DNA of 64,000 nucleotides, taken from contig NZ_JBQCJW010000001.1 in the NCBI RefSeq assembly GCF_051967575.1, positions 167,173-231,172 on the forward strand, read 5' to 3'. Below, in pieces: positions 34,805 through 42,477 of this stretch. Made by a program: the position numbers and the translations under genes. Within the stretch, counting starts at the first letter, position 1, and the number at the start of each line of letters is the position of its first letter. The notes under the pieces are model-generated. The model was not told where the DNA came from. It saw only the letters and a list, made by a program, of their open reading frames with translations, and ran no database searches. Origin of the DNA: Solibacillus silvestris_B (GTDB taxonomy: Bacteria > Bacillota > Bacilli > Bacillales_A > Planococcaceae).

Positions 34805-35775
34805 AATTTCACCTCCCCTATTTTCAGCGCCCGAATCAGATTCGTTTCTACCAGCTTTTCGATTTCCGCTTTCGGTCCCGTCACGACAACCCCATATGTT
34901 TTAATGCCGTTTTTTTCTATATAATCTATGCGCTCTGTCAGCTTTAAATTTTTTGCACTTGAAACTTCTGTCGCCAAGTCTTCGTATTGCACGATGAAGT
35001 TTAGAATATCCTTAAACACCTGCTCGTTGCTTTTAGCATCTTTAAAAGGCGACCAATTCGTATTGTCCACCTGTACCGGGTAACCGATTGGCGAAACGAC
35101 ATTCCCTTCTTTACTTAAGTTGCTTTGCTCAACACCTGTATCTACAGCTGCCCAAACGACATCCACACCTGTAAAGCTGCGCCGGATTTCATCAACAGTG
35201 TGCAGTTCCTTTAGTGAAATATATGCCTCGACAACCGTTTCATCAGGCAGTCCGCTCAATATTGTCCACTCATTGGCCACCTCCATTTCCAAACGATTCT
35301 TAGGATGTTTAAGCCACGGACTTGTTTCGGTCGGATATTTTCTAGGGGACCGTTCAAGCGTTGTTCCCACCTCTTTTTTCGTCAGGCTGCCGAGCGTATA
35401 ATGCAAATTATACGTATTCACTTTATAATCCTCTTTTCCGATACGCTTATACTGATCAAATTTGAGCTGCATCGAAAATGGGGAAAATTCCATATCAAAC
35501 TCAGGCTCTTCAAGTGCTGTATTCGGCTCTGTAACATATAGAGTCTGACTTGTGACATCCATAAGCGTCGTCGATTTTGTGCCAAATGCATAATATAAAA
35601 ATGTAAACATATAGCTTACAGGTAATATTATCAGCAAAATCGTCAATATTCCGAGCACAAGCTTTACTTGTGAAATCGATACAGTACGCTTCATTTGTTT
35701 TGTAAGCTTCAGCTGCTGCTCCTGTTCCAGCGTTTGTTCCTTGCCCGCGGCTACCAGCTTTTCGTAATCATCCAT
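34786..35775 (-). CDS. Anti-sigma factor
   Basis: 329 aa. Residues 1-35 are cytoplasmic and should bind the sigma factor, one membrane helix follows (LVLGILTILLIILPVSYMFTFLYY broadly ~40-65), and a ~260-aa external domain completes it. The N-terminal and C-terminal Sigma_reg_N/C-type regions (strand-rich, with SLTKKEVGTTLERSP and YGVVVTGPKAEIEKLV) fit this family. AAGGAGG lies 8 nt before the ATG at 35775; the TTG at 35796 overlaps that site. It begins 1 nt after the sigma gene stop. Signal for release unknown. Confidence 0.8.
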   Translation of the reverse strand: MDDYEKLVAAGKEQTLEQEQQLKLTKQMKRTVSISQVKLVLGILTILLIILPVSYMFTFLYYAFGTKSTTLMDVTSQTLYVTEPNTALEEPEFDMEFSPFSMQLKFDQYKRIGKEDYKVNTYNLHYTLGSLTKKEVGTTLERSPRKYPTETSPWLKHPKNRLEMEVANEWTILSGLPDETVVEAYISLKELHTVDEIRRSFTGVDVVWAAVDTGVEQSNLSKEGNVVSPIGYPVQVDNTNWSPFKDAKSNEQVFKDILNFIVQYEDLATEVSSAKNLKLTERIDYIEKNGIKTYGVVVTGPKAEIEKLVETNLIRALKIGEVKLWNWAN

Positions 35776-35776
35776 A

Positions 35777-36256
35777 TTAACTTCCTCCTTCTCCAATCAA
35801 AGTCCTCATTTTTTTACGTCCTCTCGATAAATGGCTTTTCAATGTGTTCAACTTAATATCTAAAATTTGTGACGCCTGTTCATTTGTGCAGTCCTGTACA
35901 TCGCATAATAAGATCGCTTGCTTTTCGAAGGGGCTCAGTTGATCCAGTAAATTTAAAAGTGTCGTAAAGCTATCTTCCTGTATTAAAATCATCTCTGGTG
36001 TTGTATAGTCTGCACGTACAATTTCCTCATATGGCTCACTGCGCTTTTCTTTGCGGCAATGATCAATGTATGTATAATAGGCCACCTTAAACAACCACGG
36101 CTTCAGTTCACTGATCGGCTGAGCAAGCAATGTTACATGCGCTTTATAAAATGTCTCCTGCAATAAGTCCTCAGCCGTCTCCGTATGTCGGCAAAGCGAA
36201 AATAAATAATTGTACAAGTCTTTTATATAAATCGAATAAAAATGCTCCAGCTCCAT
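35777..36256 (-). CDS. ECF-type RNA polymerase sigma factor
   Basis: 159 aa. Region 2 lies at ~5-70 (YIKDLYNYLFSLCRHTETAEDLLQETFYKA and KPWLFKVAYYTYIDHCRK) and region 4 at ~100-155 (LSPFEKQAILLCDVQDCTNEQASQILDIKLNTLKSHLSRGRKK). It directs RNA polymerase to a small stress regulon, probably including its own operon: a matching candidate promoter is at 36280-36306. The anti-sigma gene follows after 1 nt. It is related in plan to SigM/SigX/SigW, but I cannot assign it to one. Confidence 0.88.
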   Translation of the reverse strand: MELEHFYSIYIKDLYNYLFSLCRHTETAEDLLQETFYKAHVTLLAQPISELKPWLFKVAYYTYIDHCRKEKRSEPYEEIVRADYTTPEMILIQEDSFTTLLNLLDQLSPFEKQAILLCDVQDCTNEQASQILDIKLNTLKSHLSRGRKKMRTLIGEGGS

Positions 36257-36279
36257 TACTTCCCCCCTCTCAACCTATC

Positions 36280-36306
36280 CTCGATTCAGCTTTTGAAAAA
36301 GTTGCA
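36280..36306 (-). promoter_or_regulatory. Candidate ECF autoregulatory promoter
   Basis: On the minus strand TGCAAC (36301-36306) and CGAG (36280-36283) are separated by 17 bp, resembling the TGAAAC-N16/17-CGTC pattern of Bacillus ECF promoters, 24 bp upstream of the sigma gene. The rest of the 36257-36571 gap shows nothing recognisable. Confidence 0.4.
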
Positions 36307-36571
36307 AAATCGCCAATTAATCTAAAAACAGTTTAAATTAACCCGATTTACCGATATATTCATGGGCCTCATAAAAAGCAAGAAGAAAACAAATACTAAA
36401 GTTCGATGAAGCGCAAAACAACCTTCCATACGATAGTGTAGGCATGCACAAAAAGCCACGACAATTTGTAATGTTACGTGACTTTTCTCTAAATATTATT
36501 TATACAGCTTGATATACATAATTTTTAGTGACCGGCTATTGCAAAGCTTAAGAATGATTTGACTTAACTGA

Positions 36572-36808
36572 TTACATACTCACTATCCCAAAAATCAGCT
36601 TTAATTCATTACGGGATTTCTTTTTAAGTCTAATACCTTGTTTTAAATCTATAATAAATACATTTTTTCGGACCCAAATACGGATATAGGCGGATTGAAA
36701 TTTAATCGGACCTACAATGCCTTTCTCCTCATATTCAGACCCATCTTCCAATTCTGTCTCTGTCCGTACAAACCATGTGTTGCCAATACCGAATTCGATA
36801 AATTTCAA
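36572..36808 (-). CDS. DUF3977-family protein
   Basis: 78 aa. The opening FIEFGIGNTWFVRTETELED is the signature of DUF3977, a small soluble family of Bacillales with unknown function. AAGGAGG lies 8 nt before the TTG start. It is followed by no clear terminator. Possibly co-transcribed with the upstream acetyltransferase gene (47 nt). Confidence 0.8.
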   Translation of the reverse strand: MKFIEFGIGNTWFVRTETELEDGSEYEEKGIVGPIKFQSAYIRIWVRKNVFIIDLKQGIRLKKKSRNELKLIFGIVSM

Positions 36809-36855
36809 GAGTATGCCTCCTTTTGATTTTTTATCGCTTTCATTAATGAATTGGC

Positions 36856-37287
36856 CTATATTAGCCTTTTCGAAAACCCCATGCTCTTTCCTATATAACC
36901 CAATTGCTTATAAAAGTGATGTGCGGCAATCCGCTCATCACGATTGCCGCTATTTAATACGGCAGCAATGCATTCATTCTCAAGTGCCCACTGTTCTGCG
37001 GCTTGCATTAGGCTTTGCCCGATATTCAATCTACGATATTTTTCGTCAACAACTAAAGCTAAAATCCGTATGTAAGGTCCATCAAACTCATAAGCCCATT
37101 GTTTTGAAAAACCAAGCATCCCAACAATTACACTATCTTTTTCAGCAATAATCGTTTGATAATCAGGTAATTTCAAAAGCCTTTGAAATCTTTCCTGAAG
37201 CTGTGTCGCTGTTGACGGATACCCTAATTGTATCATTAAATTTTCAATCGATGGGATGTCCTCCATTTTTAATGAGCGGATTTGCAT
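36856..37287 (-). CDS. GNAT acetyltransferase
   Basis: 143 aa. QIRSLKMEDIPSIENLM opens the fold; YIRILALVVDEKYRRLNIGQSLM holds the acetyl-CoA loop (R-R-L-N-I-G); NSGNRDERIAAHHFYKQLGY is the C-terminal GNAT signature. The ATG at 37287 follows GGGGGAC at the right distance; the longer frame to 37326 lacks a ribosome site. Substrate unknown. Confidence 0.87.
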   Translation of the reverse strand: MQIRSLKMEDIPSIENLMIQLGYPSTATQLQERFQRLLKLPDYQTIIAEKDSVIVGMLGFSKQWAYEFDGPYIRILALVVDEKYRRLNIGQSLMQAAEQWALENECIAAVLNSGNRDERIAAHHFYKQLGYIGKSMGFSKRLI

Positions 37288-37414
37288 ATAGTGTCCCCCT
37301 GACAGTCCAAATTTCCTCTTTTCCATTATTCATCAATTTTACTAAATAATAAAGATTGTTTGCACTAAATATTGTAAAATAATCTCAGTCTAATTAACAA
37401 GGTGGTTTGCATTA

Positions 37415-37969
37415 ATGAACTTGGAAATGAAATTAATAAATCTAATCACATCAGACCCTTATTTGTTTTCAATTCTAAAAACTGTAGAAAAGCTTGAATT
37501 GAATGATTGCTGGATTGCAGCTGGAATTATTAGAAATAAAGTTTGGGACAACATGCATAATACACAAACGGAAGTAAATGATATTGATGTAATTTTTTAC
37601 GATAATGAAAACATTTCTATTCATACAGAAAAGGAATTTGAAAGTATATTGAAAGATTTAATGCCTAATGAGCCATGGTCTGTTAAAAACCAAGCACGGA
37701 TGCACATTAATAATAAAGCATTACCTTACCATTCTTCTTTCGATGGGGTCGCTCATTTTCCTGAAACGCCTACAGCCATAGCTGCCCGCATCAATAATAA
37801 TACAGTGGAAATAATGGCTCCTTATGGCCTACAGGATTTATTTGAAGGTCGAGTGAAACCGACTCCCCCCTTCAAAAAAAATAGTAATTTACATTCTATA
37901 TACTTAAACAGGATTCAAAATAAGAAATGGGATATTTTGTGGGATAAACTAGTTTTTGAATGTGAATAA
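37415..37969 (+). CDS. Nucleotidyltransferase-family protein (DUF925)
   Basis: 184 aa. CWIAAGIIRNKVWD and the metal-binding EVNDIDVIFYD (D-x-D) match the NTP_transf_6/DUF925 group, which has the polymerase-beta nucleotidyltransferase fold. Later WSVKNQARMH and RINNNTVEIMAPYGLQDLFEG are also typical. The reaction is unknown. AAGGTGG precedes the ATG by 8 nt. Monocistronic. Confidence 0.85.
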   Translation: MNLEMKLINLITSDPYLFSILKTVEKLELNDCWIAAGIIRNKVWDNMHNTQTEVNDIDVIFYDNENISIHTEKEFESILKDLMPNEPWSVKNQARMHINNKALPYHSSFDGVAHFPETPTAIAARINNNTVEIMAPYGLQDLFEGRVKPTPPFKKNSNLHSIYLNRIQNKKWDILWDKLVFECE

Positions 37970-38019
37970 ACGTTATCAAAATTTGTTCCAAGACTTATTG
38001 TAAAATAAATTTAATTAAC

Positions 38020-38052
38020 AAACGTCCCCAATTAAATTTTTGAGGACGTTTC
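38020..38052. terminator. Hairpin between convergent genes
   Basis: AAACGTCC pairs with GGACGTTT, 16-nt loop, between the nucleotidyltransferase gene and the ABC permease gene. The T run is weak. Confidence 0.5.
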
Positions 38053-38067
38053 AATTCTAGTATACTC

Positions 38068-38856
38068 TCAACTCAACTCCATCGTCCCCTTCACCCGCGC
38101 CAAATACTCGGCATATCGAATGGCGATAAGACTTATGGCAAAATATATACAGCCGAGCAAAAACTCTTCCGTCATGTGCTGCAAAAATTGTGGTGCGCGC
38201 CCTTCCGTTACAAGTGACTTCGTTAATTCAACTCCGCGCGTCAACGGGAAAAACTTCGCCATTTCACTTAACCAGCTTGGCATAACCGATAAAGAATAGT
38301 TGGCTCCGCTCAACAGCAGAAGCGCGCTGCCTAAAATATTCGACAATAAATGCATCGACGGTGTCCAGAAACTGCACGACGCCAAAATTAAGCCAAGACA
38401 ACATGCCGAAAAAATCGATACGAGCCAAACTGCCATTAACGGAAATACTGCAGACAACGGAATAGAAATTCGGAATAGCAACAGTCCGAATACAAGCCCT
38501 AAACAAGCCGTAAATATACCATTGACGATATGCGGAACGGATCTTGCAAAAAATAATACTCCTTTTGAAGCCGGTGAAGCCATGACAATTGGCAAAGTTC
38601 CCATTGCCCTGTCTGATGTCACAACAGACATCATGCCAAACACGGAACTCATTACACAAAGCAATAATGCATTCGCGGCAATATAGCCTGCCAACCCTTT
38701 ACCGTCATATACATAATTTACAAGCATGCCAAAAAACAATATTTGCGTTAAAGGATTCAAGAGCATGACCATTACATATGTTTTCGGATCTAAAAAACCA
38801 AACAAAGCTTTATAGGATAAAATTGCATGTCGCCCAAAACGTCGAATGTATTCCAT
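38068..38856 (-). CDS. ABC-2 transporter permease (second)
   Basis: 262 aa with six hydrophobic helices of the ABC-2 type. It is the last gene of the ATPase-permease-permease operon. The GTG at 38868 is possible but AGGTG is best spaced for the ATG at 38856, 1 nt after the stop of the first permease. Two related permeases with one ATPase suggest a heterodimeric exporter, as in drug or lipid exporters of the DrrAB type. Substrate unknown. Confidence 0.8.
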   Translation of the reverse strand: MEYIRRFGRHAILSYKALFGFLDPKTYVMVMLLNPLTQILFFGMLVNYVYDGKGLAGYIAANALLLCVMSSVFGMMSVVTSDRAMGTLPIVMASPASKGVLFFARSVPHIVNGIFTACLGLVFGLLLFRISIPLSAVFPLMAVWLVSIFSACCLGLILASCSFWTPSMHLLSNILGSALLLLSGANYSLSVMPSWLSEMAKFFPLTRGVELTKSLVTEGRAPQFLQHMTEEFLLGCIYFAISLIAIRYAEYLARVKGTMELS

Positions 38857-38857
38857 A

Positions 38858-39631
38858 TTAATAAACACCTAACTTTCCATCGATTCTCGCCTTCCGATCA
38901 ACCGCTTTATATGAAAGCAGTCCAATAACACAATAAAGCAGCGTAACAATGCCCACTTGCACAAACGATTCAATTGATTGGGCAAAAGATGCTTGTCCAC
39001 TTGTTGCTACCCTCAGCAACTCAATTGCGCTTGTCGGAGGCAAAATGTAAGAAATCGGCTGTAGCCAAACTGGTAAAATCGTAATCGGAAATAAAAAGCC
39101 GCAAATCAGGAAAATTGGATATTCAATAAAATTCATCAATCCTTCAGCTTGCTTTGATAAAGTAAATAATAGTGCCATAACAAAAGCAAAAACAGAGACA
39201 GCAATAATGACTGCGAACAATGCTAATGCAACGAGCAATCCATTCGTCGTCGGCAATTCGATTTGAAACACAAAATGCAAATAGAAAAATGCAAGCACCA
39301 TTGATATAAATCCCCAAATCGTATTGCCGACAATTTTCCCCATTAAAATAACGGCGAATGATGCAGGCGCGACGAAAATATTTTCCAAAGTTCCATACAT
39401 GCGCTCACGATTAATATCGCTCGCTGAGGAATAGACAATTGATGTCCATAATCCCATAAAGCCGGCACCTAAAACTACGTATTGAAAAATCTTTTCCGGT
39501 GATTGATTGCCGTATATAAAGTATGTTATCGTTGCATAAAAAAGCGGCGATACCCAAACGACAAACTGAAACATCGGCCGTGCCATCGACAGCTTCATTT
39601 GCAAAACAATGCTATGAATAAATGCATTCAC
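38858..39631 (-). CDS. ABC-2 transporter permease (first)
   Basis: 257 aa with six hydrophobic helices. The segment FVAPASFAVILMGKIVGNTIWG and the end NFIEYPIFLICGFLFPI are typical of ABC-2 permeases. The GTG start has AGGAGG 8-9 nt upstream. It follows the ATPase gene by 1 nt and precedes the second permease, so all three are one transcript, probably repressed by the upstream ArsR protein. Confidence 0.83.
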   Translation of the reverse strand: MNAFIHSIVLQMKLSMARPMFQFVVWVSPLFYATITYFIYGNQSPEKIFQYVVLGAGFMGLWTSIVYSSASDINRERMYGTLENIFVAPASFAVILMGKIVGNTIWGFISMVLAFFYLHFVFQIELPTTNGLLVALALFAVIIAVSVFAFVMALLFTLSKQAEGLMNFIEYPIFLICGFLFPITILPVWLQPISYILPPTSAIELLRVATSGQASFAQSIESFVQVGIVTLLYCVIGLLSYKAVDRKARIDGKLGVY

Positions 39632-39632
39632 C

Positions 39633-40604
39633 CTATTTCCCTCCTATCATCGCAACATACGCATCCTCAAGAGACGGTTTTGTAATTGATAAATCAGCCA
39701 CCGTAAATTGCACAGCACTATAGAGCCATGAAACAAGCTTTTGAGGGTCCTCTGTAGCAATCCGTACCTTCATTCCGTTTTGTAAAGGATGGAGCTCATT
39801 CGGTGCGATATTTATTTCATTTAGCAATGTTCGCAAATCCCCTTCATTACAGCCGACTAAATTACATTCCACAACAGATTGCCGATTCGTATGCTGTTTC
39901 AGATTTCCCGGGGTATCTATGGCAATTATTTCCCCGTGATTAATAAAGGCGATACGATCACAAAGCTCATCTGCTTCAAACATATAATGGGTTGTTAATA
40001 CAATCGTCGTGCCTTGTGCATTCAAGCTTTTAATGAGTTCGCGCAAATTCCGTGCGCTAATAGGGTCTAAGCCAATGGACGGTTCATCCAGAAATAGTAT
40101 TTCAGGATTATTCAATATACCGCGGGCAATCTGCAAACGCTGCTTCATCCCTTTTGAGAAAGTCTCCACTTTGCGATGTGCAGCTTCTTCTAGATCCACA
40201 AGTTTTAAAAGCTCAGGGATTTTCGTTTGCTGAACAGTTCGAGGGATTTTATACAAATCCGCAAAATACGCCAAATTGTCATAAGCAGACAAGCGCCAGT
40301 ACAAGTTGCGCTCGCCTCCTAAAATAAAGTTAATGCGCGGGCGAAGTTCCTTATGCTGACTTACCGGATCTAGTCCCAATATGTTCATTTGTCCTGAGCT
40401 CGGAATCAGCATTGTTGTCAGCATTTTAATGGTGGTTGTTTTGCCTGCCCCATTTGGTCCAAGCAAACCGAAAATTTCCCCTTTGTTCACATGGAACGAA
40501 ATGCCTTTAACTGCTTCCACATTTTTGATTGCTTTTTTCCAAAAACCCGACTTTATGTTATAAAACCTTTTTACATTTTGTACTTCGATTATTTTTCTGC
40601 TCAT
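39633..40604 (-). CDS. ABC transporter ATP-binding protein
   Basis: 323 aa. Walker A GPNGAGKT at residues 49-56, signature FSKGMKQRL, Walker B ILFLDEPSIGLDP, and an H-loop TTHYMFEAD. The ~75-residue C-terminal extension is of the DrrA/NatA type. It energises the two ABC-2 permeases downstream. GGGGCGG precedes the ATG. A 22-bp perfect palindrome sits 15 bp upstream of the start. Confidence 0.93.
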   Translation of the reverse strand: MSRKIIEVQNVKRFYNIKSGFWKKAIKNVEAVKGISFHVNKGEIFGLLGPNGAGKTTTIKMLTTMLIPSSGQMNILGLDPVSQHKELRPRINFILGGERNLYWRLSAYDNLAYFADLYKIPRTVQQTKIPELLKLVDLEEAAHRKVETFSKGMKQRLQIARGILNNPEILFLDEPSIGLDPISARNLRELIKSLNAQGTTIVLTTHYMFEADELCDRIAFINHGEIIAIDTPGNLKQHTNRQSVVECNLVGCNEGDLRTLLNEINIAPNELHPLQNGMKVRIATEDPQKLVSWLYSAVQFTVADLSITKPSLEDAYVAMIGGK

Positions 40605-40618
40605 TTAACCGCCCCTTT

Positions 40619-40660
40619 ATATTAGATAATTATCTAATATGATAATCATCTAATATATAT
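40619..40660. promoter_or_regulatory. Operator: 22-bp perfect palindrome plus extra half-site
   Basis: ATATTAGATAATTATCTAAT with its last two bases (40619-40640) is a perfect 22-bp palindrome; a further half-site CATCTAATAT follows at 40648-40657. It lies between the arsR stop and the ABC ATPase start, so a dimeric regulator, most simply the adjacent ArsR protein, may bind here to block the exporter operon. Confidence 0.7.
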
Positions 40661-40702
40661 TTTGCAATAGTTTTCTGAAAAATAAAAAAGCCCAATCGAT
40701 GA

Positions 40703-41722
40703 TTAAGCTTTTAAAAACTGCTGCATTGAGCGAAGAAGCTCATTTACCTCTTCTTTGTTAGCAGTAAAGTATTTAATTGTGCCGATTTTCTCCTCTGTCA
40801 CAAGATTGGCTTTTTTCAGGATTTCGATATGATGTGAAACAGTGGCTGTCGTAATTCCTAAATATTCAGCGAGCTTTGCCCCATATTCCTTATTGGAAAC
40901 AAGCATTCGTAACATTAACAAACGATTCGGATCACTTATTGCCTTTAGTCTCTTCGTTAATTGCTCACTTTTCTCACGGCTGTCCACAATCGGCAATGCA
41001 CTTCCGAAAATAACATAGCATACATCGTTATTGAAAATCCGCACCCGTTTTGGCGATATACAATGACTTGGAATAAAATAATATACTTTATAATTATGCA
41101 CACGCCTAAATGTTTTGCCCATAATATATTGCGCTCGCGCTAACGGCTCTAGATTCAACTTTTCAACCATCATCATTGCCTGCTTTATCGAGGTTGTTTT
41201 TGCTTCGAGTAATTGCTGAAATGCTGTACTTTCATCTATTTTCATTAAAATATCGGCAAGCTGCTGTTTGAAATGCGCTACATTCGATAAAAAGGTTTCC
41301 GCGAATTGCAATGCCTTATCATTTTCCCAATAATATGTTCGCTCCATTTCTTTTATAGTCGATGGCTTTTCAATTAACCGCTTCACGATTTCAAGTTCAA
41401 CCTCTTCATCCCAAAAATAATAGACGACAAATTCATCCTTTAAGTCACTTAATTTATTCGCGAATGTTTCTACCGATGCAAGTTGTGGAATCGGCAGCAA
41501 ATAGTTCAATAAATTATAAAGTAGATTTGGTGGAATTTGTTTTAAAATTGATGCGAACGAATGTTGCTCCACGATTTGAAAAAGTTGCGGAGAATCTTCA
41601 AAAATATGCTCATTATTAGATGTTACAGCTGCAATCATTAATGCCATTGTTTCCACGACTGGTGAAGCTGTGACAATCACCTGTTCGTTTGTATGCTCGA
41701 ATAGTTCGAGTTCACTCCCCAT
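40703..41722 (-). CDS. ArsR-family regulator with long N-terminal domain
   Basis: 339 aa, far longer than classic ArsR proteins (~100 aa). The C-terminal ~90 residues are an ArsR winged helix (LKAISDPNRLLMLRMLVSN, LAEYLGITTATVSHHIEILKKANLV). The N-terminal ~240 residues are helical with no recognised metal motif and may sense a compound. It is directly upstream of the ABC exporter operon in the same direction, with the palindrome at 40619 between them. AAAGGG precedes the ATG. Confidence 0.85.
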   Translation of the reverse strand: MGSELELFEHTNEQVIVTASPVVETMALMIAAVTSNNEHIFEDSPQLFQIVEQHSFASILKQIPPNLLYNLLNYLLPIPQLASVETFANKLSDLKDEFVVYYFWDEEVELEIVKRLIEKPSTIKEMERTYYWENDKALQFAETFLSNVAHFKQQLADILMKIDESTAFQQLLEAKTTSIKQAMMMVEKLNLEPLARAQYIMGKTFRRVHNYKVYYFIPSHCISPKRVRIFNNDVCYVIFGSALPIVDSREKSEQLTKRLKAISDPNRLLMLRMLVSNKEYGAKLAEYLGITTATVSHHIEILKKANLVTEEKIGTIKYFTANKEEVNELLRSMQQFLKA

Positions 41723-41811
41723 TGTATACGCCCTTTCTTTCTTAATCTATGTATAACTTGTATCATACCGTAATTTTTGGTTACATGTGAAGTGATGCGG
41801 AATTTCCCTTA

Positions 41812-42339
41812 TTAATAATTTCCTTTTACATCCGTCCGCATAATGATCGTTCCGAACAACGCTGAAACACCATACTAGGCAACAATCATTTGATGGACTC
41901 CTGTCCCTGGAAAATCAAACTTTGCGAGCTCTGCCATATGTTTTGAAAGACGTTGCTGAAAATAGGCTAGCAACTCCTTAGTATAGTCCGGGATATTCGG
42001 TGATGTGAGCAATATTTTATATGTAGCCCGATTTTTCTTTAAATGTGTATGCAGCTGCAATAATGCCTCATACTCAAAACCTATCGATTATGTTTTATAA
42101 TTCAGCGGTTTCATGAATCCATATAGCTCCAAAATATAATGCATGATAAACTGTCCGTGAAATTGTGCCAGGTTTTGAAAATGATTATAAAATGTCACGC
42201 GCACGCGGTTAATATTTGCTGTTTTCGTCAGCATTTGAATCGTAATCATGTGTTGCGGCTGTTTTTGAAGCATTGCTAAATAGGCTTCAAAAAGTTTTAA
42301 TTTTGTTTTAATGACTCGAATATCGGTTTTGTTTTCAAT
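41812..42339 (-). pseudogene. TetR-family regulator with two in-frame stops
   Basis: One continuous frame of 176 codons reads as a TetR regulator: an HTH head (ITIQMLTKTANINR and VTFYNHFQNL) and a C-terminal helical domain (YKILLTSPNIPDYTKELLAYF, then HQMIVA, YGVSALFGTIIMR). It is broken by TAA at 42088-42090 and TAG at 41875-41877, with no frameshift. The position where the start is expected, 7 nt after AAAGGAAG, is ATT. It lies between arsR and the LTA synthase gene. Probably a recent loss. Confidence 0.75.
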
Positions 42340-42411
42340 GATCTATCTTCCTTTCGAGAATGTGGTTTTAAATTTACTACCATTTTACCTAAAAGAATCC
42401 TTGTACTATAG

Positions 42412-42456
42412 GAAAAGGCACCACCTATTTCAAATAACCAAAATAGATGATGCCTA
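42412..42456 (-). terminator. Terminator of the LTA synthase gene
   Basis: On the minus strand AGGCATCATCTATTTT pairs with AAATAGGTGGTGCCT (G-U and one bulge), followed by TTTT. Confidence 0.8.
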
Positions 42457-42477
42457 ATTTTATATAAGATGTTGGAA

